A stretch of 38,783 nucleotides of DNA. Source: Chitinophaga pinensis (GTDB lineage: Bacteria; Bacteroidota; Bacteroidia; NS11-12g; UBA9320). The position numbers and the translations under genes are program-made. Location: assembly GCA_945878925.1 (NCBI GenBank), contig CAMDXE010000007.1, forward strand, positions 1 to 38,783. The letters run 5' to 3'. This document shows positions 9,347-19,259 of the stretch, one piece after another (positions within the stretch are counted from its first letter, which is position 1; the number at the start of each line of letters is the position of its first letter). The notes beneath the pieces are model-generated. The model was not told the DNA's origin, made no database searches, and saw only the letters and a program-made list of their open reading frames with translations.

Positions 9347-9691
9347 ATGCCAAAAATAGAAAACGTCAATTTTTTTGATTTAGTATATAAAGTGGTTCGG
9401 CTCATACCAAGGGGGCGCATTACCAGTTATGGGGCCATTGCATCCTACTTAGGTTCGGCGCAATCGAGCCGCATGGTGGGTTGGGCTATGAATTCGGCGC
9501 ATAGCTTAACCGAAAAAATTCCAGCCCACAGGGTGGTCAATCGAAACGGATTGCTTACCGGAAAAGCCCATTTCGAAACTATTGACAGAATGCAAAAATT
9601 ACTTGAGGCTGAAGGTTTGGTGATTAAAAATGATCAAATTAAAGATTTTGAAACTTATTTTTGGAACCCCAGCATAGAGTTGGCCCTTTGA
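9347..9691 (+). CDS. MGMT-fold alkyltransferase-like protein lacking the acceptor cysteine (PAHRV motif)
   Basis: 114 aa. VYKVVRLIPRGRITSYGAIASYLGSAQSSRMVGWAMNSAH...IPAHRVVNRNGLLTG is the MGMT DNA-binding domain, with Ala in place of Cys of PCHRV. Confidence 0.88.
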   Translation: MPKIENVNFFDLVYKVVRLIPRGRITSYGAIASYLGSAQSSRMVGWAMNSAHSLTEKIPAHRVVNRNGLLTGKAHFETIDRMQKLLEAEGLVIKNDQIKDFETYFWNPSIELAL

Positions 9692-9693
9692 TT

Positions 9694-11097
9694 TTATTTT
9701 AATTGCAATAAGGTTACATTTTCGACGTGATGCGTTTGAGGAAACATATCAACCGGACAGGTTTTTAATAGGCTGTATTTTTCTGATAATATAGCCAAAT
9801 CGCGTGCTTGGGTGGCTGGATTGCAACTTACATACACAATTTTTTGGGGACTCATTTTTAGCAATTGTTCAACCACTTGTGGATGCATTCCGGCCCTTGG
9901 GGGGTCGGTAATAACCACGTCTGGTTTTCCGGTTTTTGCTATAAAGGTATCGTTGAGTTCAAAGCGCATATCACCAACTGTAAATTCAACATTCGTTATT
10001 CCATTATTTTTGGCATTTTCGTTGGCGTCTTCAATGGCCTGTGGCACACTTTCGATCCCAAAAACTTTAGCAGCATGTTTGGCTACAAATAAGGATATGC
10101 TTCCTGCTCCACAGTATAAATCATAAACCAACTCTTTGCCAGTTAGTCCTGCAAATTCTCGGGTAATTTTATAAAGATTTAGCGCTTGATGAGAATTGGT
10201 TTGAAAAAAAGATTTGGGTCGGATGCGGTACTTCAGGCCTTCTAATTGCTCTTCAACAAAATCTTGCCCTTTGAAAGTAATAAGCTCTACATCATAAATG
10301 GTATCGTTTACTTTGGTATTTATGCCATAAACCAAGGATGTAATTTCATTGAAACGTTCGCCTAAAGCTGTCATCAAACCATCGATAGCCATTTGATTTT
10401 CTTCGCCTACTATCATTATTACCATCCATTGGCCAAGGGTCGTATTGCGGATGATAACATTTCGTAAAAATCCATTTTGCGCTTTTATATCATAAAAACT
10501 TAAGCCATTGGCTAATCCATAATTTTTTATAAAAATCCTGATATCATTTCCTAAATTATCTTGCAAATGGCAGGTATCAATATCTAATATTTTATCGAAT
10601 CGCCCTGCTATATGAAACCCCGCGGCGTTTAAATGGTCGTTCTCGTCAACCACTTCGTTGTGCAACAGCCAGCGTTTATTGCTAAAAGCGTATTCAAGTT
10701 TGTTGCGATAATGCGATTGGTTTGGCGCCCCAATAATGGGCATCCACTCGGCACATTCCACTTTTCCAAGGCGCTCAAAGGCATCTACCACTTGCTTATT
10801 TTTCCAATACAATTGGGTGGCATAATCCATTTGCTGCCATTTACATCCTCCACAAACACCAAAATGCGAACAGAAGGGTTCGGTTCGGTTTTCGCTTGGT
10901 TCAATTATGTTTTCGATTTCGGCAAAGAGTACTTTTTTCTTTTTGGCAAACAGGCGTATATCAACTCTATCGCCAGGTACGCCATATTTAACAAATATTA
11001 CTTGCCCGTCGACTCGTGTTATACTTAAGCCTTCAGAGCCCGAGCTTTCAATGGTTACATTTGGAATGATTTTACCGTATAATTTTCCTATTGACAT
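9694..11097 (-). CDS. rlmD: 23S rRNA (uracil-5-)-methyltransferase, RumA/RlmD family
   Basis: 467 aa. N-terminal TRAM-like domain, CSHFGVCGGCKWQ Fe-S cysteines, DLYCGAGSISLFVA, ITDPPRAGMHPQVV, VYVSCNPATQARDL. Confidence 0.9.
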   Translation of the reverse strand: MSIGKLYGKIIPNVTIESSGSEGLSITRVDGQVIFVKYGVPGDRVDIRLFAKKKKVLFAEIENIIEPSENRTEPFCSHFGVCGGCKWQQMDYATQLYWKNKQVVDAFERLGKVECAEWMPIIGAPNQSHYRNKLEYAFSNKRWLLHNEVVDENDHLNAAGFHIAGRFDKILDIDTCHLQDNLGNDIRIFIKNYGLANGLSFYDIKAQNGFLRNVIIRNTTLGQWMVIMIVGEENQMAIDGLMTALGERFNEITSLVYGINTKVNDTIYDVELITFKGQDFVEEQLEGLKYRIRPKSFFQTNSHQALNLYKITREFAGLTGKELVYDLYCGAGSISLFVAKHAAKVFGIESVPQAIEDANENAKNNGITNVEFTVGDMRFELNDTFIAKTGKPDVVITDPPRAGMHPQVVEQLLKMSPQKIVYVSCNPATQARDLAILSEKYSLLKTCPVDMFPQTHHVENVTLLQLK

Positions 11098-11218
11098 GGT
11101 TTATTTAAAAGATTTAGCGATGTGTAAAGGTATTGATTAGCAATTAAAATTTAGAATTTGGCATCATAGCGCGGCATTGAGCAGAGGGTTGAGGAGATAA
11201 AATCGTAAATTTTTGAGA

Positions 11219-12280
11219 TTATTTTACCGTCACCTTAATTAATTTATCGGCTAACACATAACCCTCGGTGGCCGAATAAAAACTCGAAATGTACAGGGTT
11301 CCATATGTTTCTAAAAACTCTTTCCCTGTCCAGTAAGTTCCTCCGTTTTGGGTTTGGTTAAATGCACTGTGAGTGTATCCAAAACATCCGCGGCTATATA
11401 TGCCTCCCCAAATGATGCAATCGGTTTCGGAAAGTAAATTTATTTTGCCCAAGCCATAATTGCTTGTATTAAATAATTTGGCCCACGATGTGCCATTATT
11501 TATGGTTTTATAAACCATATTATTGAAAATACACATGCCCACATTATTATAAAATGCGAGGTCGCGTATTGTCCCATCCGAAAAGGAGGCCGAATTGGCC
11601 CATGTAGTTCCATGGTCTTGGCTTTCTATCATTGTATTTTTAGAGTCGAGTATGGTGCAAAAACCGACATTTTTATTAAAAATAATTTCATAAAGTACGA
11701 AACTAAACTGGCTTACCATTGTCCAACTTGAGCCCCCATCTGTACTTTTTAATATTTTAGATGCCGGTTGATTGGGCCCTATATATTCATTTTGGATTAA
11801 AAACAATTCACCTTTGCTATTGCTGGCTATATCCTTAAATTCTAATTGACCACTTAATGCAAAAATAGGCGACCAGGTTTCGCCAGCATCTGTTGTTTTT
11901 AAAACAATTCCACCCGGACATATACACCCGTTTCCATTGCACCAATTTGCACCTCCAACAACATATCCAATATTTTTATCGGTAAACACTATTTCAAAAA
12001 AAGGTTGATCTTTGGTTGGGTTTGTATATTTCAATGTCCATGAACGCCCCCCGTCTTTCGTTTTATATATTTCTCCTTCACGCGAAATAATAATTCCTAT
12101 CGAATCATCAAAAAAATGCATGTTTACCCTATTTACGCTATCTGGCAGATTGGTTGCTACAAGTTCCATTTTTATAGCATCGTTTTCGAACGGAAACTCC
12201 CTGAATTTTAGTTCGGGATCTTTTTGGCATCCAGCCAAGGCAAGGAAAATAATAAGCAGTATCGAAAACCTCTTTTTCAT
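11219..12280 (-). CDS. YCF48/BNR-repeat-like beta-propeller lipoprotein
   Basis: 353 aa. Signal ILLIIFLALAGCQKD; recurring KTKDGGRSWTL, KTTDAGETWSP, KSTDGGSSWTM, SQDHGTTWAN, KTINNGTSWAK units. Confidence 0.82.
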   Translation of the reverse strand: MKKRFSILLIIFLALAGCQKDPELKFREFPFENDAIKMELVATNLPDSVNRVNMHFFDDSIGIIISREGEIYKTKDGGRSWTLKYTNPTKDQPFFEIVFTDKNIGYVVGGANWCNGNGCICPGGIVLKTTDAGETWSPIFALSGQLEFKDIASNSKGELFLIQNEYIGPNQPASKILKSTDGGSSWTMVSQFSFVLYEIIFNKNVGFCTILDSKNTMIESQDHGTTWANSASFSDGTIRDLAFYNNVGMCIFNNMVYKTINNGTSWAKLFNTSNYGLGKINLLSETDCIIWGGIYSRGCFGYTHSAFNQTQNGGTYWTGKEFLETYGTLYISSFYSATEGYVLADKLIKVTVK

Positions 12281-12349
12281 TTTAAGTAAGGGTTTGATTA
12301 GTCAAAAATACATTTGATATATCTTTTTGCCTAAAAATAAAGTTTGACA

Positions 12350-12829
12350 TTATTGTTTACTATGTTCGGCTACAATGCCTCTTAAGATGCTTTCGAATTT
12401 TACAGGTTCAATGTATCCGGCTTCTTGGTACATGATGTTTTTTTTGGTCAAATAAAAATAAGTAGTGGGGTATCCGCTGCTATTGCCGCCGCTTAAAGCG
12501 CCTAACAGTTGGCGACCGCTAAGGGTATCGGTACCGTTTATGTATTTTTTGTCCAGCTCGGGATTAAATTTTATGGCCACAAATTCTTTATTTATCAAAT
12601 CAATTACCGCTTGGTTGGTATAGGTGTTTTTATCCATGACTTTGCACCAATGGCACCAGTCGGTGTAGGTATCAATTAAGGCTATTTTCCCTTCGCGCTT
12701 AGCCTTTAATACGCCTTCGTTCCAATCGTACCATTTAAACTCTGGAGGCGCAATTGGTTTATCAAGCGAAAACCCGCCCATTATAAAAAGGATAAATATG
12801 CCACAGACTATGTTTTTAATTAATTTCAT
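12350..12829 (-). CDS. Thioredoxin-family protein (DUF255/thioredoxin_7-like)
   Basis: 159 aa. ALIDTYTDWCHWCKVMDKNTYTNQAVIDLINKEFVAIKFNPE; signal sequence. Confidence 0.87.
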   Translation of the reverse strand: MKLIKNIVCGIFILFIMGGFSLDKPIAPPEFKWYDWNEGVLKAKREGKIALIDTYTDWCHWCKVMDKNTYTNQAVIDLINKEFVAIKFNPELDKKYINGTDTLSGRQLLGALSGGNSSGYPTTYFYLTKKNIMYQEAGYIEPVKFESILRGIVAEHSKQ

Positions 12830-12889
12830 CGATTTAGAATATAACTACGAAAATAAAACAAAAAGTATAGCCATAATGTAATTTTATTC

Positions 12890-13549
12890 TTGAAATTTGC
12901 ATCATTACACCATCAATCAATATCGAACGTTTTGGAGAATAGCAAGTTTGTAATAGACGGAGAAATAGAAGGCAAGCAGGAGTCGGTGTATTTAAAAAAA
13001 CAAAAATCCATTGAATCGACCAAACTAAGGGTCAAATTTTTTGGACTTGGCTTTGTATGTCTCCTCTTATTTTTAAGCACCATCTTTCTTTTGTACACGA
13101 TGGATAGAACAAACTCCAAACTATTGTCGATGAAACAAAGAGTTAAAATGGCCGATCATTTAATCCAAGAAAATAAAAATTTTGGCCTTGCAAATGGGTT
13201 GCTTCAAAAAAAGATCATACAGCTTAAAAAAGAAAACGACATATTATCCGAAAACCACGATAGCGCCAAAGGTGTTTTTTTTGAAGTGCAAATAGGCAAT
13301 TTTTATGATTTTAATATTGATGCCTACATGAATGAATTGGAATCGCTGAGGCAAGAAAAAAAGGGGAATACTTCAAAGCTAATTCTAGGCCGATTTCGTT
13401 CGTTTCAAAAAGCCATGCTCTTTGAAAATGACATTAAAAAAATGGGATTTACCAATGCCTTTTTGGTTGGCCGTATCGACGGCCAATTGGTAGATTATCA
13501 GAAGGCGCTAATAGCCCATCAAAACACAACACATAAGGAAGAAAAATAA
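12890..13549 (+). CDS. Single-TM protein with coiled coil and SPOR-like C-terminal region (start uncertain, TTG in track)
   Basis: TM segment FFGLGFVCLLLFLSTIFLLYTM; C-terminal VFFEVQIGNFYDFNIDAY...LILGRFRSFQKAMLFENDIKKMGFTNAFLVGRIDGQLV resembles a SPOR/sporulation repeat. An alternative in-frame TTG (LENSKF) near 12932 is possible. Confidence 0.65.
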   Translation: MKFASLHHQSISNVLENSKFVIDGEIEGKQESVYLKKQKSIESTKLRVKFFGLGFVCLLLFLSTIFLLYTMDRTNSKLLSMKQRVKMADHLIQENKNFGLANGLLQKKIIQLKKENDILSENHDSAKGVFFEVQIGNFYDFNIDAYMNELESLRQEKKGNTSKLILGRFRSFQKAMLFENDIKKMGFTNAFLVGRIDGQLVDYQKALIAHQNTTHKEEK

Positions 13550-13611
13550 ATTATTTAATGAAACGTTTATCCATAGGCATAGTCCTTTTTGATTTATAGT
13601 AACCCATTCGG

Positions 13612-16600
13612 ATGAAAAATTTCACTGCTCCAAATACTCAATGGCCTAAAAGCGAATTGCTGCTAAAGCTTGATGAGTTTATTCGCAAGTACTATAAAAA
13701 TAGACTTTTGCAAGGAGCTATATTTTTTGTTGGAGCCGCACTAACATTCTTTTTAATCGTTTCGTTGCTCGAATATTTTGGGCGTTTCAATACGGCTTTT
13801 CGAACCTTGCTTTTTTACAGTTATATTCTCTTTACAGCGGTTATAATGTTTCGCTGGATGGCGGTTCCTATTTTTAAATTATACAAAATTGGCGAGCGAC
13901 TCGATTATGAGGCTGCCTCTGATATTATTGGCAAACATTTTGGCTCCATACAAGACAAATTATTAAACACACTGCAGCTCAACAAACAATTGCAGAACGA
14001 ATTTGAGAATAGGTTTTTAATAGCCTCTATCGAGCAAAAAACATCCGAATTAAGGCCCATTAAATTTTCGACGGCCGTAGATTTTAAAGGAAATAAGCGC
14101 TACCTTAAATTTGCAATTGGGCCCATGTGCATGCTTATATTAATTATGATTATTGCACCCGGATTTAAAGAAACAACCACTCGCCTCATAAACCATTCGA
14201 AACACTATGCCACCCCACCGCCTTTTACCTTTGTTTTAAATACCAAAAATTTGGTGGCTGGGCAAAACGAAGATTTTGAAATAGACCTAGGCATTACTGG
14301 CAATGTGGTGCCAGACGAGGTGTATATTGTTACCGAAGGCAATCGCTTTAAAATGAAAAAGGAAGGTGCGGCCACGTTTAAATTCACCTTAAAAAATGTA
14401 CAAAAATCGTTCGATTTTCATTTCGAATCCAGTAATTTTAGCTCAGATGCCTATCATTTAGCGGTAAAACAAAACCCAGTATTATTAGATTTTAGCATCC
14501 TTTTAGATTACCCCTCCTATACCGGAAGGCCCGACGAATCGCTCGTAAATATTGGCGATCTTACGGTGCCGGCCGGAACCAAAATACATTGGAAATTTAA
14601 CACAAAACATGTTCAAACTATTAAATTAAGTTTTAGCAATGCCACAACTCAAGCCGTCAAAGAAGGCGGCAATCGTTTTTCGTATACCAAAGTTTTTAAA
14701 TTGAGTGAGCGCATAAAAATAAACACCTCTAATGCCGAAGGCGATAGCCGCGATTCAATTCTTTACCAAATAAATGTTATTCCCGACGCCTATGCCCAAA
14801 TTAACTTTAGGGAACGCCGCGATAGCAGCAATTCGAAATTGATGTATTTTGTGGGCGATATATCCGACGATTACGGTTTCAATAAATTAGTGTTTCACTA
14901 TAAATTTATTGAAAGCGCCGACCCCTCCAAAAATACCGCCAACACCAAACATAGCATCATTGGTATAAACACTATACAAACGGTTCAAAATTTTTATTAC
15001 CTATGGGATTTGTCGGCATTGAATATTGCCGCAGGCGAAAAAATAGAATACTATTTCGAGATTTGGGACAACGATGCCATTAATGGCAGCAAGGCAACAC
15101 GCACTAGCAATGGAATTTTTGCGGCACCAACCCTCGAGCAAATTGAAAAACAAACCGAACAGGCCAACGAAAACATAAAAGGCGAAATGGCACAAGCAAT
15201 TAAAGACAGCAAGGCCATGGAGGAAGAAATAAAAAAACTGCAACAAAAGCTTACTGAAAAAAAATCATTGAATTGGGAAGATAAAAACCAAATTGAAGAC
15301 TTGCTTAAAAAACACCAGGACCTTCAAGAAAAAATGAAGGCCCTCATGGAAAAAAATCAAGATAAAAACAATAAGGAGTCCGAATTTAAACCAAGCGACC
15401 AAGATGAACTTGACAAAGAATCTGAATTAGAAAAATTGTTTGAAGAATTGATGGACGACGAGATGAAAAAGCTTCTTCAAAAAATGAAAGAATTGTTGCA
15501 GAACAATCAAAAAGAGGAATTGCAGGAGCAAATGGATAAATTTAAATTTAGCGACAAAGAGCTCAAAAAAAAGATAGAACGCGCCCTCGAATTATTCAAA
15601 CAGCAAGAGCTTGAAAAGAAAATGAAAGAAACGGTCGATAAGCTTGATCAGTTGGCAAAAGAGCAGGAAAAATTAGCCGAAGAAACTAAAAACGGCAAAG
15701 AAAATTCGGAGCAATTAGAAAAAAAACAAGAGGAACTGAATAAAAAATTTGAGGAACTAAAAAAAGACTTGAACGAGATAAAGGACAAAAACAAGGCCCT
15801 TGAACAACCAAATGAGCTAAAGGACACAAAAGACAAACAAGAGTCTATCGATCAAAAACAAAAAGAAAGTTTAGAACAACTCCAAAAAAAGCAGACCAAA
15901 AAAGCGTCGCCTTTGCAGAAAAAAGCCGCCGAAGAACTCAAAGAAATGAGTGAAAAAATGGAAGAAGAAATGATGGAGATGTCGGCCGAAAAACAAGAAG
16001 AGGATTACAATACCTTGCGACAGATACTCGAAAATATAATTACCGTTTCGAAAGAACAGGAAAAATTGATGAAAGATTTTAGGGCCGTGGGAGGTTATAA
16101 TCCAAAATTTGTAGAACTGGCGCAAAATCAAAAAAAACTGAGAGACGATACAAAAATTATTGAAGATTCCTTATTTGCATTAAGCAAACGGGTGATACAA
16201 ATAAAGTCGTTCATCAACAAAGAAATCGGGTTGGTAAATTATAATATGGACAAGGCGCTTGAAAATTTAGGCTACCGCAACATTCCAAGCTTGGTAAATA
16301 ACGAACACTATATTATGACCAGTTTGAACAACCTTGGTTTGATGCTAAGCGAGGTATTGAAGCAAATGCAAGAACAGATGAAAAACGCAAAGCCCAATCC
16401 AAATTGCAAAAATCCAAAACCCGGTAAAGGCAAAAAACCTGGCATGAAAGAAATGAAGGAAATGCAAGATAAGATGAATAAAGAGATGGGTGAAATGATG
16501 AAAAACGGAAAAGGCAAAAAACCGGCATCCAAAGAATTGGCTCAAATGGCCGCTCAACAATCCGCCTTGCGAAAAAAATTAAGAGATCTCGAAAAAGAAC

Positions 16601-16956
16601 TCGAAAAAGAAGGCCAAGGTAAAAAATTAGGCGACCTCCAAAAAACTCAAGATTTGATGGATGAGGTAGAAAAAGACCTAGTCAACAAACGAATTAACGA
16701 AGAAACGCTTCGCCGTCAACGCGAAATTCTTACCCGTTTGCTCGACCACGAACGCGCCGAAAAAGAACAGGAACAAGATGAAGAACGCAAATCGAACGAA
16801 GGCAAAGATGTGAGTCGCCCATTGCCTCCATCCTTGCAAGATTATTTAAAACAACAACAAAAAGGACAAGAATTGTTGCGAACGGTATCGCCAAATCTTA
16901 ATCCGTATTACAAAGAAAAAGTAAAAACTTATTTTAAATCCTTAGGCCATCATTAA
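13612..16956 (+). CDS. DUF4175-like large membrane-anchored coiled-coil protein
   Basis: 1114 aa. Two N-terminal TM segments, beta-rich extracytoplasmic region, then about 550 aa of K/E/Q/M-rich helix; C-terminal SLQDYLKQQQKGQELLRTVSPNLNPYYKEKVKTYFKSL. Confidence 0.75.
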   Translation: MKNFTAPNTQWPKSELLLKLDEFIRKYYKNRLLQGAIFFVGAALTFFLIVSLLEYFGRFNTAFRTLLFYSYILFTAVIMFRWMAVPIFKLYKIGERLDYEAASDIIGKHFGSIQDKLLNTLQLNKQLQNEFENRFLIASIEQKTSELRPIKFSTAVDFKGNKRYLKFAIGPMCMLILIMIIAPGFKETTTRLINHSKHYATPPPFTFVLNTKNLVAGQNEDFEIDLGITGNVVPDEVYIVTEGNRFKMKKEGAATFKFTLKNVQKSFDFHFESSNFSSDAYHLAVKQNPVLLDFSILLDYPSYTGRPDESLVNIGDLTVPAGTKIHWKFNTKHVQTIKLSFSNATTQAVKEGGNRFSYTKVFKLSERIKINTSNAEGDSRDSILYQINVIPDAYAQINFRERRDSSNSKLMYFVGDISDDYGFNKLVFHYKFIESADPSKNTANTKHSIIGINTIQTVQNFYYLWDLSALNIAAGEKIEYYFEIWDNDAINGSKATRTSNGIFAAPTLEQIEKQTEQANENIKGEMAQAIKDSKAMEEEIKKLQQKLTEKKSLNWEDKNQIEDLLKKHQDLQEKMKALMEKNQDKNNKESEFKPSDQDELDKESELEKLFEELMDDEMKKLLQKMKELLQNNQKEELQEQMDKFKFSDKELKKKIERALELFKQQELEKKMKETVDKLDQLAKEQEKLAEETKNGKENSEQLEKKQEELNKKFEELKKDLNEIKDKNKALEQPNELKDTKDKQESIDQKQKESLEQLQKKQTKKASPLQKKAAEELKEMSEKMEEEMMEMSAEKQEEDYNTLRQILENIITVSKEQEKLMKDFRAVGGYNPKFVELAQNQKKLRDDTKIIEDSLFALSKRVIQIKSFINKEIGLVNYNMDKALENLGYRNIPSLVNNEHYIMTSLNNLGLMLSEVLKQMQEQMKNAKPNPNCKNPKPGKGKKPGMKEMKEMQDKMNKEMGEMMKNGKGKKPASKELAQMAAQQSALRKKLRDLEKELEKEGQGKKLGDLQKTQDLMDEVEKDLVNKRINEETLRRQREILTRLLDHERAEKEQEQDEERKSNEGKDVSRPLPPSLQDYLKQQQKGQELLRTVSPNLNPYYKEKVKTYFKSLGHH

Positions 16957-16961
16957 AAAAT

Positions 16962-17453
16962 ATGTATAAAGTTTCGGTAAACGATAATCCTGAAATAGAA
17001 GTAATTCGAAAAAAAGGGAAGTATTATATAAATAATCAGATCATTGATTTTGATATTGTTTCGAACACCAACGGCAGCTATCATGTATTGCATAATGGAA
17101 AATCATATACCATTGATGTGCTCGAAAAAAAATCGCATCGCCTCTTGTTTACCATAAATAAACAAAAAACCGAGGTAAAAATCAAAAACGATTTAGAAGA
17201 TTTATTGTCCAAAATGGGTATGGATAAAGCGTTAAATCCTTCTATGAATGAACTTAAAGCGCCCATGCCCGGAATGGTTTTGAAGGTGATGGTTAGCCAA
17301 GGCCAAGAAGTAAAAAAAGGGGATAGCTTGCTGGTGCTCGAAGCCATGAAAATGGAAAATAATATTAAGGCGCTTGGCGATGGCACCGTTAAAATGATAA
17401 AAATTAAAGAAGGCGACAAGGTAGAAAAAAATCAGGTGCTCATCCTTTTTTAA
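16962..17453 (+). CDS. Biotin/lipoyl attachment domain protein (acyl-CoA carboxylase/decarboxylase BCCP-like)
   Basis: 163 aa. APMPGMVLKVMVSQGQEVKKGDSLLVLEAMKMENNIKALGDGTVKMIKIKEGDKVEKNQVLILF with canonical EAMKMEN biotinylation site. Confidence 0.93.
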   Translation: MYKVSVNDNPEIEVIRKKGKYYINNQIIDFDIVSNTNGSYHVLHNGKSYTIDVLEKKSHRLLFTINKQKTEVKIKNDLEDLLSKMGMDKALNPSMNELKAPMPGMVLKVMVSQGQEVKKGDSLLVLEAMKMENNIKALGDGTVKMIKIKEGDKVEKNQVLILF

Positions 17454-17628
17454 GCCCTAAATTTAGGGTAGGAATGGTTTTACCAATTTTCAATTCTCAC
17501 TCCCCTCTGCTCGTTCAGATTTTTGAGCAAATTGTATGAATTGTAAAGGGAGATTAACATTTATAATTATCGAAAGAAAGCGCCTCTAATTCTTAGGAAT
17601 TTCTAATAAAAACCATTTTGTTTGCGGC

Positions 17629-18903
17629 ATGAATCGCGACACCCAAATTTTCGATCTTATACAACAAGAATTAAGCCGTCAACAAGATGGTATTGAGCTT
17701 ATAGCTTCTGAGAATTTCGTTTCAAAACAAGTGATGGAGGCCATGGGCTCTGTGCTTACAAATAAGTATGCCGAAGGCTTGCCCGGTAAGCGATATTACG
17801 GGGGTTGCGAGGTGGTGGATGTGATTGAAAACATAGCCATCGACCGTTTAAAAACCCTCTTTGGTGCCGAATGGGCCAATGTTCAACCTCACTCTGGCTC
17901 ACAGGCTAATGCCTCGGCCATGTTGGCTTGCTTAAAACCAGGCGATACCATATTAGGATTCGACCTTTCGCATGGTGGACATCTAACGCATGGCAGTCCA
18001 GTAAACTTTTCGGGAAAAACATACAGCGCCAATTTTTATGGGGTAGAACCAGAAACAGGCCTTATAGATTGGGATAAAGTGGAAGTAAAAGCCCAGGAGG
18101 TAAACCCAAAATTAATTATTTGCGGAGCCTCTTCCTATAGTCGCGACTGGGATTATGTTCGATTGCGCAAAATTGCCGATAGCGTAGGCGCTCTACTTTT
18201 GGCCGATATTGCTCATCCTGCCGGACTTATTGCCAAAAAATTATTAAACAATCCATTGCCGCATTGCCATATTGTTACAAGCACCACGCATAAAACATTG
18301 CGCGGCCCTCGAGGGGGAATTATTATGATGGGGCAAGATTTTGAAAACCCATGGGGATTAACCGATATGAAAGGGAATATTCGTAAAATGTCATCAATAC
18401 TCGATGGGGCAGTTTTTCCGGGCACCCAAGGCGGGCCTTTAGAACATGTTATTGCAGCCAAGGCCGTAGCCTTTGGCGAAGCCTTAAGCGACGACTTTAC
18501 AATTTATGCTAAACAGGTAATTGCCAATTCAAAAGCCATGGCCAGCGCCTTTATTCAATCAGGATATAAAATAATAAGCGGGGGCAGCGATAATCACATG
18601 ATGCTCATTGACCTTAGAGGAAAAGATGAAACGCTTACTGGAAAAATGGCCGACGACATTCTCGTTCGCTGCCATATTACCATTAATAAAAATACGGTGC
18701 CTTTCGAAACCCGAAGCCCATTTGTTACAAGTGGCATTCGCATTGGTACGTCGGCCATGACAAGCCGAGGCTTGGGCGTAACGGAAATGCCTCAAATTGT
18801 TGAACTTATTGATTATGCCTTAATGAACAGAACTGACGAACATAAATTGAAATCGGTAGGCGATAAAGTGCACGCCATGATGAAATCTTTTCCTCTGTAT
18901 TAA
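17629..18903 (+). CDS. glyA: Serine hydroxymethyltransferase
   Basis: [78 protein letters not shown]. Confidence 0.98.
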   Translation: MNRDTQIFDLIQQELSRQQDGIELIASENFVSKQVMEAMGSVLTNKYAEGLPGKRYYGGCEVVDVIENIAIDRLKTLFGAEWANVQPHSGSQANASAMLACLKPGDTILGFDLSHGGHLTHGSPVNFSGKTYSANFYGVEPETGLIDWDKVEVKAQEVNPKLIICGASSYSRDWDYVRLRKIADSVGALLLADIAHPAGLIAKKLLNNPLPHCHIVTSTTHKTLRGPRGGIIMMGQDFENPWGLTDMKGNIRKMSSILDGAVFPGTQGGPLEHVIAAKAVAFGEALSDDFTIYAKQVIANSKAMASAFIQSGYKIISGGSDNHMMLIDLRGKDETLTGKMADDILVRCHITINKNTVPFETRSPFVTSGIRIGTSAMTSRGLGVTEMPQIVELIDYALMNRTDEHKLKSVGDKVHAMMKSFPLY

Positions 18904-18943
18904 ATTTTTTAGCCCTCACACACATCTTTTTTTAAGGCCCAAT

Positions 18944-18968
18944 TACCCAATTAACTTTAAATTGGGTA
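18944..18968 (+). terminator. Hairpin downstream of glyA (TACCCAAT-N9-ATTGGGTA)
   Basis: 8-bp perfect inverted repeat about 40 bp after the glyA stop; only a weak downstream T-tract. Confidence 0.4.
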
Positions 18969-19028
18969 TTGCCAGATTTTTGTAGGCAAAATCCCTTTTT
19001 AACAGCTATAAAAAAAATAATATAGGGC

Positions 19029-19060
19029 TTGCTAATCCAAAAACTTTACACTTACCTTTG
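19029..19060 (+). promoter_or_regulatory. Putative Bacteroidota housekeeping promoter (TTG-N21-TACCTTTG) driving the intergenic RNA
   Basis: TTG at 19029-19031, TACCTTTG at 19053-19060 (exact TAnnTTTG), immediately before the structured segment. Confidence 0.65.
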
Positions 19061-19065
19061 TGTTG

Positions 19066-19259
19066 AAGGGCTGGCAGAATTGAAAAATTTAATACTAAAA
19101 TAATACCGGCTGAAGTCAAATGTCAATGTCAGGCTTTTTTCAACCTTAGGGTGATCCTTTCAAGTTGCTATTGGCAAGTTGAGACGACGTAAGAAGACAG
19201 AGATACCCGACAGGCCAAAACTTGCTTTAAAAGGATTTTTTCATCCTCAGCCCTTTTTT
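19066..19259 (+). ncRNA. Candidate structured ncRNA or leader RNA of about 194 nt
   Basis: Terminal stem AAGGGCTG (19066-19073)/CAGCCCTT (19248-19255); ATCCTTTCAAGTT (19154-19166) pairs with AACTTG+AAAGGAT (19219-19224, 19230-19236); TTGGC (19171-19175)/GCCAA (19214-19218); ends in T-run 19254-19259; own promoter; no ORF of note. Confidence 0.6.

Noticed and set aside
15001-16560. Several minus-strand ORFs rich in Phe/Ser/Leu
   Set aside because: They are antisense mirrors of the Lys/Glu-rich coiled-coil coding sequence of the DUF4175-like gene (AAA/GAA codons read as TTT/TTC).
19066-19259. Intergenic RNA as SRP RNA, RNase P RNA or tmRNA
   Set aside because: I could not find the SRP domain IV GGAAG-type motif, the RNase P conserved cores or a tRNA-like end with tag ORF; the size and fold do not match those classes.
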